A DNA stretch of 64,000 nt. Source: Amylostereum areolatum. Lineage: Eukaryota > Basidiomycota > Agaricomycetes > Russulales > Stereaceae. Below are positions 47,216-56,469 of the stretch, one piece after another. Each line of letters starts with the position of its first letter. The stretch's first letter is position 1. The notes under the pieces were generated by a model. It had not been told where the DNA came from and did no database searches. It saw only the letters and a program-made list of their open reading frames with translations. The position numbers and the translations under genes were made by a program. The stretch lies in assembly GCA_012932865.1 (NCBI GenBank), contig SAXG01000026.1, positions 310,001-374,000 of the forward strand, given 5' to 3'.

Positions 47216-48169
47216 ATGTGGCAGTGGAAACGCGAACATCCTGTTGTCCGCGAGGCACTCTCCGGCATCCGTTACCATCCTCGGCCTCGGCGTCGTTCCC
47301 TCGACTATCTCGAAACACACCTCAAAGCCGCGATCATCCTCACTGAGCACAAAATTCCTGCCGTTGTCTTCGGGAACGAAGCCCTGATGTGCGCGCATGG
47401 TGTCCAATATCTTACACCATACACCCTTCAACTCCTCCTTCCCAATGATCGAAAGACACAGGAACAGGCTGTATCTGCTATCTTAGGCCAGTTGCAAAAC
47501 TACGCGAGATACCCAGATACTCCCGGTTCATTGTTTGGAGATCTGCAAGACCCACCCTCCGATTTCATGTTAGATGAACTCGGAGACCCCTCTCGTGCAC
47601 TTCCCACCTCCATCTGCCTTCGCTCCACAGATCCACTTCCTGTCACTGCCCCCGAAGAGCCGTTCGATGCCCCCTCCTATATCCTCCTTACGCCTACTTC
47701 TGTCTTCGAGTTCAACCTCTCCGACCCAGCCAACACGAAAACCCTACCCGGCTTTCCTCCTGGAATCCTCTTTCCTACCCTAATCCCTCTCCTCGATAGC
47801 CTCTTCCACACTCGGATCAGCGCAGAGAATGTCTATCTTAGGTACGAGGCGGGGACTCTGTTCTACCGACTGGTGGAATATGTATTCCCAGGCGACGCTC
47901 GGGGTCTTCGTTCTGAGGAAGATCTCTCTGAACCACCCAGGGTGATCAGCCAACTGCTGAAGGAGGACACCCGGAAGGCGTTCATACAGTCATTCATCCT
48001 GTTGGACACTGGTAGCCGTCAGCAGCAGGAGGAGGACGAGGAGGAGGACGAGGAGGAGGAGGAGGACGAGGAGGAGGAGGAGGACGAAGAGGAGGAAGAG
48101 GAAGCGGAAGATGAAGAGGAGGAGGTAGAGCCGCAGAGGTTACTAGATGTCGTTCAGACGAGTCAATGA
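47216..48169 (+). CDS. Hypothetical protein with a polyglutamate/aspartate tail
   Basis: Single-exon frame of 317 residues. Residues 1-80 (DYLETHLKAAIILTEHKIPA, VVFGNEALMCAHGVQYLTPY) have the look of the fungal proteins that weakly resemble nucleotidyltransferases (an 'alpha helix, small-molecule pocket, CAHG' pattern), but no catalytic motif is present, so this is only a hint. The middle (LTPTSVFEFNLSDP, PGILFPTLIPLLDSLF) is hydrophobic without a clear membrane segment. The last 60 residues are almost only Glu and Asp from a (GAGGAGGAC)n repeat. No introns are needed. A truncated second copy lies just upstream. Confidence 0.55.
   Translation: MWQWKREHPVVREALSGIRYHPRPRRRSLDYLETHLKAAIILTEHKIPAVVFGNEALMCAHGVQYLTPYTLQLLLPNDRKTQEQAVSAILGQLQNYARYPDTPGSLFGDLQDPPSDFMLDELGDPSRALPTSICLRSTDPLPVTAPEEPFDAPSYILLTPTSVFEFNLSDPANTKTLPGFPPGILFPTLIPLLDSLFHTRISAENVYLRYEAGTLFYRLVEYVFPGDARGLRSEEDLSEPPRVISQLLKEDTRKAFIQSFILLDTGSRQQQEEDEEEDEEEEEDEEEEEDEEEEEEAEDEEEEVEPQRLLDVVQTSQ
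48027..48130 (+). repeat. GAG/GAC trinucleotide repeat coding for an acidic tail
   Basis: Imperfect GAG GAG GAC units, in frame, forming the Glu/Asp run of the preceding hypothetical protein. Length variation between strains is likely. Confidence 0.8.
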
Positions 48170-49383
48170 TTATTGCATGAATGATTACCATGGCCCATGG
48201 GCCAACAAATTGGAATCACAATCCCAAAATCTGACTCATGCCCTCCACCTCGCCAACAGTCCAGTCGACGACGAGAGGTATATTCCCATCCGGAGGGTCT
48301 CCCCCTGTCGTCAAAGTTGGTCCATCCCCAGATCGTGAACCATACCTCTACTCGCCATTTTATTCACTCCGCGGGCGTGCGAGTCTCCACTCGCTCGAAA
48401 TACGGGTACACGTCTCGCTATTGTTCCACAAAGCAACAAATGAGTTCACTGAAAGTTTACGCGGTCGTGTACTTCAAGACTATACATTACAACTCCATGT
48501 TCGCAGTTAACAGCGTTCGGGTCCCGCGATTAGATCTTCAGAGTAGGGCGTCTGAACGAAGATGACACCTTAAAAACAGCGGCAAATGAGTAGATGCAGT
48601 TGTGAAGAACGCGCAAACGTACCTCAATGCTGGTCGCGAGCTTGGGCACGGCCGCTGCTGTTCGAAGCGGATTGATTTCCACGATGCCTGCAGGCTACGA
48701 GGTAAGATAACATCAACGTCTTAGCGCCACAGAGAGGCGAGGTAGCCAACGTACCCCGATCTATATGTTGCGGAGAAATTTGAGGTCCTTGCCAATATCC
48801 TTCTTAAGCGCCTCGCCTCCTGCCTGTCCGCGTCGAGGTGGACGTAGCTGGGCGCGACGATTCCCCTGTCACCCGCGGGCGCCTTGAAGACCTTGATGAT
48901 GTCATGGAGAGGGTAGCGGAACCCGCGTCGCCCTTGGCTTTAAGGACCTCGTCGCCACCGAATTGCACACGCCTGGCGAGCGTTTCCAGATCAGAGGGGG
49001 AACAGGATGCAAGGAGGGGGTGGGACGATTGCGAGAGAAGGGGGAGGGTCTGCATATCGATGTCAGAAGTACGCCGAGCGCACGCCAGATAGGCGACGCA
49101 CCGTAACGCAGCGGTGACCACCAATGGCTGGAACAACAACCGACGACGCATTGGAAGGGTCACGAAGGGTCACCGACACGAAGGTAAATGCGCAGATGGC
49201 ATTGGGGGTGGTCACGCCGAATAGCCTGAATCAGTGTCAGGTTTTGCTAGAGTACCTCTTGGGGCCGAAAACACTGTGGTTCTTGAAGACCCCGGCGACG
49301 ATGGGCACGGTGGAATGGAGGTAACGAACGGGAATGCTTTGGGCGCGTCACGTGTGTGTCGCGATTCCAGTGGCGAGGGTCGT

Positions 49384-49391
49384 CTGCAAGT
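49384..49391. repeat. Left target-site duplication of the MITE-like element
   Basis: CTGCAAGT, identical to 49852-49859. Confidence 0.8.
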
Positions 49392-49851
49392 AGGCCCCCG
49401 GCGTATCCCCCAGCAACTCCGATCCTAAATCGGCGATTTTGGGCAAATACGTACGCACGATTTTGCCCCTCTTCCGTGCGCATTAGGATTGGGGTTGCTC
49501 TTTCGAGACCAGTTCCGTGCGCATTACGGATCGGACATCGCTGGCGACTAAGGTCATTTTCGCCGCGGGCCGGCGTGAGGTGCCGACCCCGCCCGGGTAT
49601 GTCGCCGTCAGGGACAGGTACTCATCATCTGGCCGTCTTTTGGGACTGATTTTTGCTCTCGTACCCCCTCATCCGTACGCATTATGGATCGAACCTCAGC
49701 ACCGACGAGCCCTTTCCGGACGGAAATATGATCGGACTAGGTTGCCGATTTGGCCCAATTGCGTACGCATAGCGATCGGACATACCCTCCAAATTTCGCC
49801 CGTTTCCGTACGCATTAGGATCGGAGTTGTTGGGGGATACGCCGGGGGCCT
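49392..49851. mobile_element. MITE-like non-autonomous TIR element, 460 bp
   Basis: Terminal inverted repeats of about 37 bp begin AGGCCCCCGGCGTATCCC: left 49392-49428, right 49815-49851, with one mismatch. The flanks carry CTGCAAGT on both sides (49384-49391 and 49852-49859), an 8 bp target duplication. The intact malate dehydrogenase gene has this 8-mer once (about 55620-55628), so the empty site is visible in the same window. Inside, a motif like CCGTRCGCATTANGGATCGG recurs about five times (near 49474, 49514, 49673, 49761 and 49804). There is no coding capacity. The 8 bp duplication suggests a hAT-type transposase in trans, but the TIR differs from that of the 6.3 kb element. Confidence 0.85.
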
Positions 49852-49859
49852 CTGCAAGT
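49852..49859. repeat. Right target-site duplication of the MITE-like element
   Basis: CTGCAAGT. On the minus strand it overlaps the ACTTGCAG splice acceptor of the malate dehydrogenase intron. Confidence 0.8.
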
Positions 49860-50184
49860 CCACGGAGGAAATCAGACACATACTACACAATCGACCGGTG
49901 GAGGGAGCACTTACACCGATCTTCTTGAGGCCATCTTCGGGTGGCGGGTAGCCCTCAACATTGGCGGGGCTCGCGACGTGCGAGAGATCAGCGAGGACAC
50001 CGGGGGTGTTGACGACAAGAGGTAAACGAGGGTTTTTTGTTTGCTTCGGGTAGACTCGTGCTTTGGACCGTGGATGCCCGTCAGAGCTTCGTACGGTGGT
50101 ATATTGAACCCTGGTTTTTCATGACTGGATACGATGGATGATCATCTATATATTGGTGGTGAAAGTGATACGAGGACAACTTAC

Positions 50185-50375
50185 ATCTCGTCCTGCCAAG
50201 ATGCTATCCGCCTGAAGTTTGCGGTGGGGTTTTCTAGCTCGCGGATATCTACGCACTGATCTGCACGGAGGACGAATTTGTGGTGGGGATCGTCGATGTT
50301 GAGCCGGACCAGGAGGTGGGCTCTGATGAAGAGGAGGGGACGAGGGGTGGCCTGGTTCACGACAAGTTCATTTCA
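50185..50375 (-). other. Exon-like open stretch without a start codon
   Basis: On the minus strand, 60 codons are open and biased like coding sequence: NQATPRPLLFIRAHLLVRL, then DDPHHKFVLRADQCVDIREL and ENPTANFRRIASWQDE. The stretch ends at a good GTAAGT donor (50184-50179). No ATG and no matching partner exons were found. It may be one exon of a gene broken by the rearrangements here. The protein was not recognised. Confidence 0.35.
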
Positions 50376-50756
50376 ACCACAGGCGAATGAAGGCAGGTGG
50401 TGAGCCACATGGAGTATTTTGGCCGACATACTAGACGCAGCGTTCACCTTGGAGTCAGGGCAGAGTGTCGTTACTGTCGTATCCGTCGTGGCACCGCATC
50501 GAAAACTCATCGCCATTTCGTTATCGCGTGACCATGCATGGGACCCGGTGGCCCAGGTGTATGTACTTATTACCCTTAGTTTACGGTCGGTACTGAAGTA
50601 CTCTGTGATACAACCTTATACATATGGATGAATCTGATCATAGTAGAACGGCAACATAAATTTCAAGGGCATGAGCGCGAGAAGACAGCAGAGACTAGAG
50701 AATACAGGTTAGACGCTTCGGAACACACTAGTGACACGTTATATAAGACATCTTGA

Positions 50757-51590
50757 CTAGAAATCGATGGGAGGCATAGGAATGGGTAGTCCTTCCACCA
50801 TCTTCTCAAATTCGAGGGCAGAGATGGTGGTGGCCGCTCCTGCGTCGTCATGAAGGGAGAAGAAAGGCCCTTGCGAAACAGTGGTGCCGCCATCAACGAC
50901 ACGGTACCTCTTGCCATCCCGAGTTTCGAAGGAAGACCCAACCCAGTCGAGAAGGCGAGCACGACCAAGGACTCCGGGGCGAGGTCCGGTTGGCACATTT
51001 GCCTCGACATTAGCGGCCATCATCGCATTTCTACCACATATGATAAGCGACGGCTTTGGAATGTGAAAAATACACTGACACTTCAGCTCTCCATTGAGGC
51101 CTCACGTTGGTATTCCCGACGCTGATCTTAGGAAGCTCCACCTCCATTATAAACTGTTGGACGACAGCTCCTATCATGTACTGACGGACCCATATAACGA
51201 AGAATCCCAGTGAGCCGTGTGGCGTAAAGCGTAGACTGCAGGTACTTACCCCAGAGGGTCCTCTCCAGGCCCTTCAGCCCCACATACAGCGTCGCATTTG
51301 CGCCAAAATTCCGCCACCTCGGCAGGACTGGTGGGAGGGCGTTGACCAGGATATCTCGACGGGTCACCAGTAATGTCCGCCGTGGCTGTCGCGTAAAGGT
51401 TTGTTAGCTGCTCTTGGGTGACCTTCTTTCGGACCAACTCTCCACAGATGTGAGTGCGAAATGTGTAGAAGATATACTTCTTATGGAGGTCTTCGAGGGG
51501 AGTGATCCTGCTAGGAGCCGGAGTACTGCGTTGAATCGTTGGAGAAGACGTGGAAGTGGGGAGGTGAGATTGACCTGCACGGCGCGCCAT
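50757..51590 (-). CDS. Unrecognised protein, EFWRKC/LLDW family member A
   Basis: Three exons are suggested. 51590-51250 begins MARRAGQSHLPTSTSSPT and contains LHKKYIFYTFRTHICGELV and SPAEVAEFWRKCDAVCG. A middle exon of about 100 bp encodes QQFIMEVELPKISVGNTNV and PQWRAE. The last exon, about 51027-50757, encodes NAMMAANVEANVPTG, LLDWVGSSFETRDGKRYRVV, DGGTTVSQGPFFSL and a Phe/Glu-rich end, stop at 50757. The phase of the first joint could not be resolved. Two relatives (B and C) lie nearby. No known domain, signal peptide or membrane segment was recognised. Conservation of EFWRKC and LLDW-x-G-x-SF between A and C argues that it is a real protein family. Confidence 0.5.
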
Positions 51591-51769
51591 ATCAGTGAAG
51601 CTTGAATCTGTGGTACCGTGTGGTGGGTGGCTGGAGCAGAAGTCGTTGCCCGCTGAACTGGTCCTTATTTATGTAAAACTCTCGTGGCGCTCTAGCTTTA
51701 TGTAATCAGATTTGTCCGTGGATTCAAATTTCAGACTTCCAACGTATATACGTTTACAGCGTGTCGCCG

Positions 51770-52243
51770 GAGGTCGCCGGGACAAGGTCCCTTCAAGTTC
51801 GGTATGTTCACCCCGAGCTTAATGGCAATCATCGCACTCCTAACAGTACACGGCGCAGTGAGTCACCGCTTTGGAATGTGAAAGATGCACTCACTTCGTC
51901 CATCCACTGGCCGCATAGGTTTGTGTTCCGAGCACTAGTCTTGGGGAGTTCCTGGTTCATTCTGCACTGTCCGGTAAGGGAACGTGTCAGCTACTGTCGA
52001 GCCCAGCTGACGAAAGAGGTAGTCAGTTATGTGAAGTATGCCGAATAGACTACTTATAGACACCCACCTCAGAGGGTCATCTCCGGGCCCTTTGTTACTT
52101 GACCACGAAACGAGAAGAAGAAGTATTTTCGGTGAAGTTCATCGAGGTGGGGGTCCAATTGAGCGAGGTTTTGATGTGTCGGGGAGAGCGTCGTAGTGGG
52201 GAGATGAGAACGGCCAGCGTTACGGTTCGACATGATATGTAAG
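51770..52243 (-). pseudogene. EFWRKC/LLDW family member B, truncated
   Basis: Begins MSNRNAGRSHLPTTTLSPT and HRKYFFFSFRG, parallel to member A, but lacks the part containing EFWRKC. It rejoins at GPGDDPL, then has RMNQELPKTSARNTNL, QWMDE, and SAMIAIKLGVNIP. The last LLDW exon is lost. The internal deletion and missing end make this a pseudogene. Its 5' end abuts malate dehydrogenase pseudogene sequence. Confidence 0.6.
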
Positions 52244-52545
52244 TAGTAGAGACCAGACTGGAGTGAATGAGCGGTAAGGATTGGGACTCGGGTGCGGGAT
52301 AGGGAAATTACCTCGGTGACGAGTGTGTTCTCCTTTAGGAGCAAAGGCTATTGACTGGAGGTACAGTCTTTAATGCATACTGAGGAGACGAGCAGGGAAT
52401 GGCAAGTGTTGGCCTATTCTACCATGGGTCTGTGAGTGTAGGTGAGCGTGTCTGGTGGGCGATCAGGAACATAACAACGCACCAGCGGCACCGAGGACGA
52501 CGGCTTCGGGCATGTTTAGACAGGTCGGAGAGGGTGAGAGGGACT
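52244..52545 (-). pseudogene. Malate dehydrogenase pseudogene, 5' part
   Basis: Near 52500-52545 the sequence ATGCCCGAAGCCGTC matches exon 1 of the intact gene ([11 protein letters not shown]), followed by its GTGCG donor and the same intron start. LLKENTLVTE near 52330 matches exon 2 ([10 protein letters not shown]), and the following intron is recognisable down to the GGTCTCTAC of exon 3. About 70 bp of unrelated sequence interrupts exon 2. Together with 48558-50025 this completes a second malate dehydrogenase copy. Confidence 0.75.
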
Positions 52546-52859
52546 TCGTGTTTTGTGGTGGTGATGGTTGGAAGAGAAGGCCGTTGAAGCTGTTGAGCCT
52601 GAGTCAGTCCCGTGGTTGTTCTTGACTTCAACCTGCTGCCACCTTCGTTCTCGCCACCGGCGAACCTGACTTGCGAGCGCCGAGAACAACGTCCAACTCA
52701 CCCCATCATCAAAGAATTGATTTTATCTATAAGTGTAATGCGGTGAACAGTCCATCCGACCACGGTCCGTCTCAATTCTGTTCTGACCGACGGGCCTCTG
52801 TGCGTGTACTGTATTGCACTATTCCCGAGGCTCGTTGAATCACCACGCGTCGGACGATC

Positions 52860-53465
52860 CCCTCCCTTCCCCTCCTTCCTTTCGAGCCGATCCCAGATGT
52901 GCCCCACTTACCGTCCGCATTCAATGGCCAGTTTTTTCACCCAACCCCCAGACCTCTCGGCCAGTCTAACCTCATGAAGGAGAACCGCGAGGATTTGGAG
53001 AAACGCACGCTCGTATATAGGTCTAACGTCGCAAGCTATGAAATCCCTCGCGGACCTCTGGATAAACCTGAGATTCTGAAGTCGAGGAGCTTCAGTAGGC
53101 CAGCGATTCCGTAGCTTTGGTCAGAGGTGTCCTTCTCAAACTCCGGAAAACCAAGGACGAAAAAGGGTTCGTTCACTTTGCGTTCACTGGCTGACTGGAA
53201 CGGCTGGCATCTTTTCTTCACGAGACATGGCACACTACCTCAGAGATCCAGGCAGGCCCGTCTTACCAACTGGATCACTTCCCGCCCGCGCGAAACAAGG
53301 ACGTCGAATAAGACTCCCGAGTTCCAAGTGCGCGCCATCTTCGTCTTCCTACGGAGCATTGGTAAGTTCTGCCTAGAGCATGGGCCCGAATACACAGTTC
53401 TCCTTCTATTTGTGGTTTAACGAGCATGGCCTTTGCATCCATCTGGTTTCATGATACAGCGACGT
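52860..53465 (+). pseudogene. Duplicated fragment of APC1 exon 1
   Basis: Follows APC1 exon 1 (complement of about 2050-1440) for roughly 600 bp. Matching pieces are SAFNGQFFHPTPRPLGQSNL and NVASYEIPRGPL against the intact NVASYEIPRGRL, then the DNA for DSVALA...GVLLK, FVFLRSIGKFCLEHG, and AWPLHP-GFMIQR. Frames shift and a stop occurs at 53113, so it is not coding. It starts and stops abruptly inside exon 1. The intact APC1 lies about 51 kb away in the same window. Confidence 0.85.
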
Positions 53466-53589
53466 GAGCGCGGGCAGGAGGGGCACGGCCGAACGCGTCT
53501 GCGTAACTGCGGTGTACTGGGGACCGCTCGCCGAGGCTCGCCGCAAGGGCAAAAATCCAGGAGAAAGTGCGGGGGTCGGGGGCACGTTT

Positions 53590-54168
53590 TTGGTGTCTGG
53601 AGTCCATGCCGACCGATCCCACGAGCAAGGCAGAATTCTGGCGCAAGTGCGAGAGCATCTACAAGCACGCCCCCGCCAACTTAAGATGTACACAGGTGAG
53701 TACTTGGGTATTGGCTTCCGTTCACACCCTATAGCATGTAACTCTGTCTTTTACAGCGTTTTGACACAGTACTTTATCTGTATTGTCGCCGTGCAATTCA
53801 TCTCAGCTGTCGAAATGGATCCTACTGCCGAATGGGCTCGCGAGCTTCTTGGCGCTTGGAATCGGGAGATGTAGGAGTTTCTTATGAGTCTGTTGACGTT
53901 CAACTCACATTACTCATTATCATGAATATCCCGAAGCGCGGCAGTCACAGCAGAGTTCTTGGTTTCAGCACCCCAGCCTCTGGCGGTCCACCTCGAGCAT
54001 CTGCTCGACTGGTTTGGAACCTCTTTCACGACTCCCAGCGGCAGACAAATGTTTGTAGAGGATGGCGGTTCCACCGAAACGAAGGATACTTTCTTTGTTG
54101 TCCTGGCCGACAATGAAACGCGCTCGACACTCGCTGTGAAGGAATTTCGGGCGATGGAGGCTGGATGA
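53590..54168 (+). CDS. EFWRKC/LLDW family member C
   Basis: On the plus strand, opposite to members A and B. The first exon seen holds MPTDPTSKAEFWRKCESIYK (53605), ending at a GTGAGT donor (53695). A second exon encodes TQYFICIVAVQFISAVEMD and ELLGAWNRE, parallel to QQFIMEVE and PQWRAE of member A. The last exon reads AAVTAEFLVSAPQPLAVH, LLDWFGTSFTTPSGRQMFV, EDGGSTETKDTFFVVL, and stops at 54168. The 5' start is not certain; sequence upstream of 53590 could add an exon. It may be intact. The function is unknown. Confidence 0.45.
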
Positions 54169-54539
54169 ACTCGAGAAGGAATGGTCTGAGAATGAGGGGG
54201 ACGAGGATGAGGACGAGGTGGTCGCGAAGTCGTAGTCGGGGCCTTGTATTGTTTTCCGTTCTGTCATCATGTTCAACGCTCAACGTTCAACCCCGGACTG
54301 TACTTATGCCAATTATGTTGTTACCACAGCTGTCGGTTTTTCGTGGACATTTTTTGAGGCTACTTGTTCTGTTGTTCTGCTTCTGATAGATATGACAGGT
54401 TGGATGCCTTCTCCCCACTCAACGTTCGCTCTTAAAACAGGTACACTATTCGCATTGGTCTACAAACGGGTTTACATCTTGCGCTGCGTTCTACTTGAAT
54501 TCCTACAATTCCATTGTCCACACAACTCGGGTTCGGCAC

Positions 54540-56051
54540 TCAGAGCTTGGGTGTCTGGATGAAGTTGACACCCTGAAAAACAACGGTGAGTAGATGCGAA
54601 GGTGGAGAACGCGCAGGCGTACCTTCTCGATGTTGGTCGAGAGCTCGGGCACGGCCGCTGCGACCAGAGACTTCTCAAAGTCAGTCAGCGTGCCAAGCGG
54701 GTTGATCTTCGCGACGCCTTCAGGCTGCAGGGAAGAGATAAAATCAATGTTATCAAAGGGAGACTAAGCAGCCAACGTACCCCGATCGAGATGTTCGCGG
54801 AGAAGTATTCGAGGTCCTTGCCGATCTCCTTCTTGAGCGCCTCGCCGCCTGCCTTGTCCGCGTCGAGGTGAACGTAGCTGGGCGCGACGATGCCCTTCTC
54901 ACCCGCGAGGGCCTTGAGGACTTTGGTGGCGAACTCGGCACCGGCGTACGCCATGGAAAGGGTAGCAGAGCCCGCGCCGTCCTTGGCCTTGACGACCTCG
55001 TCACCACCGAATTGCACACGTTTGGTGAGAGTTTCCAGATCGGAGGAGGAGAAGGATGCAGGGAGGGGGTGAGAGGATTGAGAGAGGAGGGGAACGATCT
55101 GTATATCGATGTAAGAAGGACGCCGAGCGCACGCCAAGTGGATGACGCACCGTGACACCGCTGTGGCCACCGACGACGGGGACTACGACCGATGGCGCTT
55201 TAGAGAGATCGCCAAGGATCTCGGACACGAAGGTCGACGCGCGGACGACATCGAGGGTGGTCACGCCGAATAGCCTGAATCATTGTTAGTCTTTGAACGG
55301 AGCTCCGATCAAGGCGGGCGCACCTCTTGGGGTCGAAAACACCGTGTTTCTTGAAGACCTCGGCGACGATGGGGACAGTGGAGTTAACCGGGTTGGAAAT
55401 AACGAGCACAAAGGCCTTGGGTGCGTATGTCGCGATGCCAGTCGCAAGATCGCGGACGATACCAGCGTTGATCTAAAGGCGTGATTGAGGATGCCGGGAT
55501 TTCGGAAAACATGTGAGAGACATACCTTGAAGAGATCGTCACTGCACGTCAATCACAATGAGAATGGGTGGACGGTCTTCCGACGGGAGTAATCGGATTA
55601 TGACTTACCGGGTCATCTGCAAGTCGGGGGGAGAAATCAGACACATGCTAATCGACTGGTGGAGGGAGTACCTACGCCGGGTTTACGGGGGATGCCAGCG
55701 GGGATGACGACGATGTCAGCGCCGGTGAGGGTCTTCTTGAGACCATCATCGGGTGGGAGGTAACCTTCGACCTTGGCGGGGGTCGCGATGTGCGAGAGAT
55801 CGGCGGCGACACCGGGGGTGTTGACGATATCGTAGAGACCGAGCTATAACGTGTGGGCGGTAAGGGATCGGACTCGGATGCGGAGATATGGAGGGGGCAT
55901 GGGAATTACCTCAGTGACGAGTGGGTTCGCCTTGAGGAGGAGGGACAAGGGCTGGCCGATTCCACCTGGGCCGGAAGGGTCTGTGGGCGGGTGTGGAGGA
56001 CGATCAGGAACATAACGTACCAGCGGCACCGAGGGCGACGGCTTTGTGCAT
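54540..56051 (-). CDS. MDH1: Malate dehydrogenase, NAD-dependent, probably cytosolic
   Basis: Interconverts malate and oxaloacetate. The start [20 protein letters not shown] goes straight into the Rossmann glycine motif, with no targeting presequence. The product then has [34 protein letters not shown], the active-site loop [22 protein letters not shown], the catalytic His in [36 protein letters not shown], and an end [10 protein letters not shown]. The loop MTRDDLFK is spread over an 8 bp microexon (ATGACCCG, about 55612-55619) and a 16 bp exon (TGACGATCTCTTCAAG, near 55526-55541). All joints keep frame, so the gene appears intact. A decayed copy lies at 48.6-52.5 kb. Confidence 0.92.
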
Positions 56052-56469
56052 GTTCAAAGTAGGCTGGGGAAGAAGATGATTGCGGTGGTGGTGGTGGTTG
56101 GAAGAGAAGAAGGGTTGAGGGCGTCGCACTACTTCAAGTACTTGGCCGACGGCGGATCCGGAGCCCTGAGTGGAATCTCAAATCCTTCGGCAGCGCGCGA
56201 GAGCGGGGAAAGCCACGTGCTCGCTTCCGTCAATTTCGCGACGCGCCACCAATCCACGACCGCGACTTGCCCTCCTTCTCCTCCTCCAGGCCTCAGGCGC
56301 CCTCCCTTCTCGACTCTTCACAACGGTGAAGGTGCGTCTGGCAAGTATCATGATGCACACATAAACTTCTCACTTTTTGACCCGCAACTTTAGCAGTGAC
56401 CGGTCTTTCTTGCCAGCGAGCAGCAAAACAACTCCGGAGCATACTTGCAGTTACACGCGTAGAAACAAT
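56052..56469. promoter_or_regulatory. Bidirectional promoter, malate dehydrogenase and PPR gene
   Basis: 418 bp between divergent starts. Next to the malate dehydrogenase ATG the minus strand has a pyrimidine-rich CCACCACCACC leader. No TATA box was recognised. Confidence 0.35.

Larger units (their letters stand above)
48558..50025 (-). pseudogene. Malate dehydrogenase pseudogene, 3' part
   Basis: Follows the intact gene (54540-56051) from its last intron up to exon 3, introns included, in the same orientation. Recognisable pieces are [20 protein letters not shown] and [20 protein letters not shown] (about 48900-49020), a KNHSVFGPKR relic near 49260 and ASPANVEGYPPPEDGLKK near 49950. Frameshifts, a lost stretch after SATLSM and stops are frequent. 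It is interrupted by a 460 bp TIR element (49392-49851). Exon 3 breaks off at 50025. The 5' exons reappear at 52.24-52.55 kb beyond an inserted block. Confidence 0.85.
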
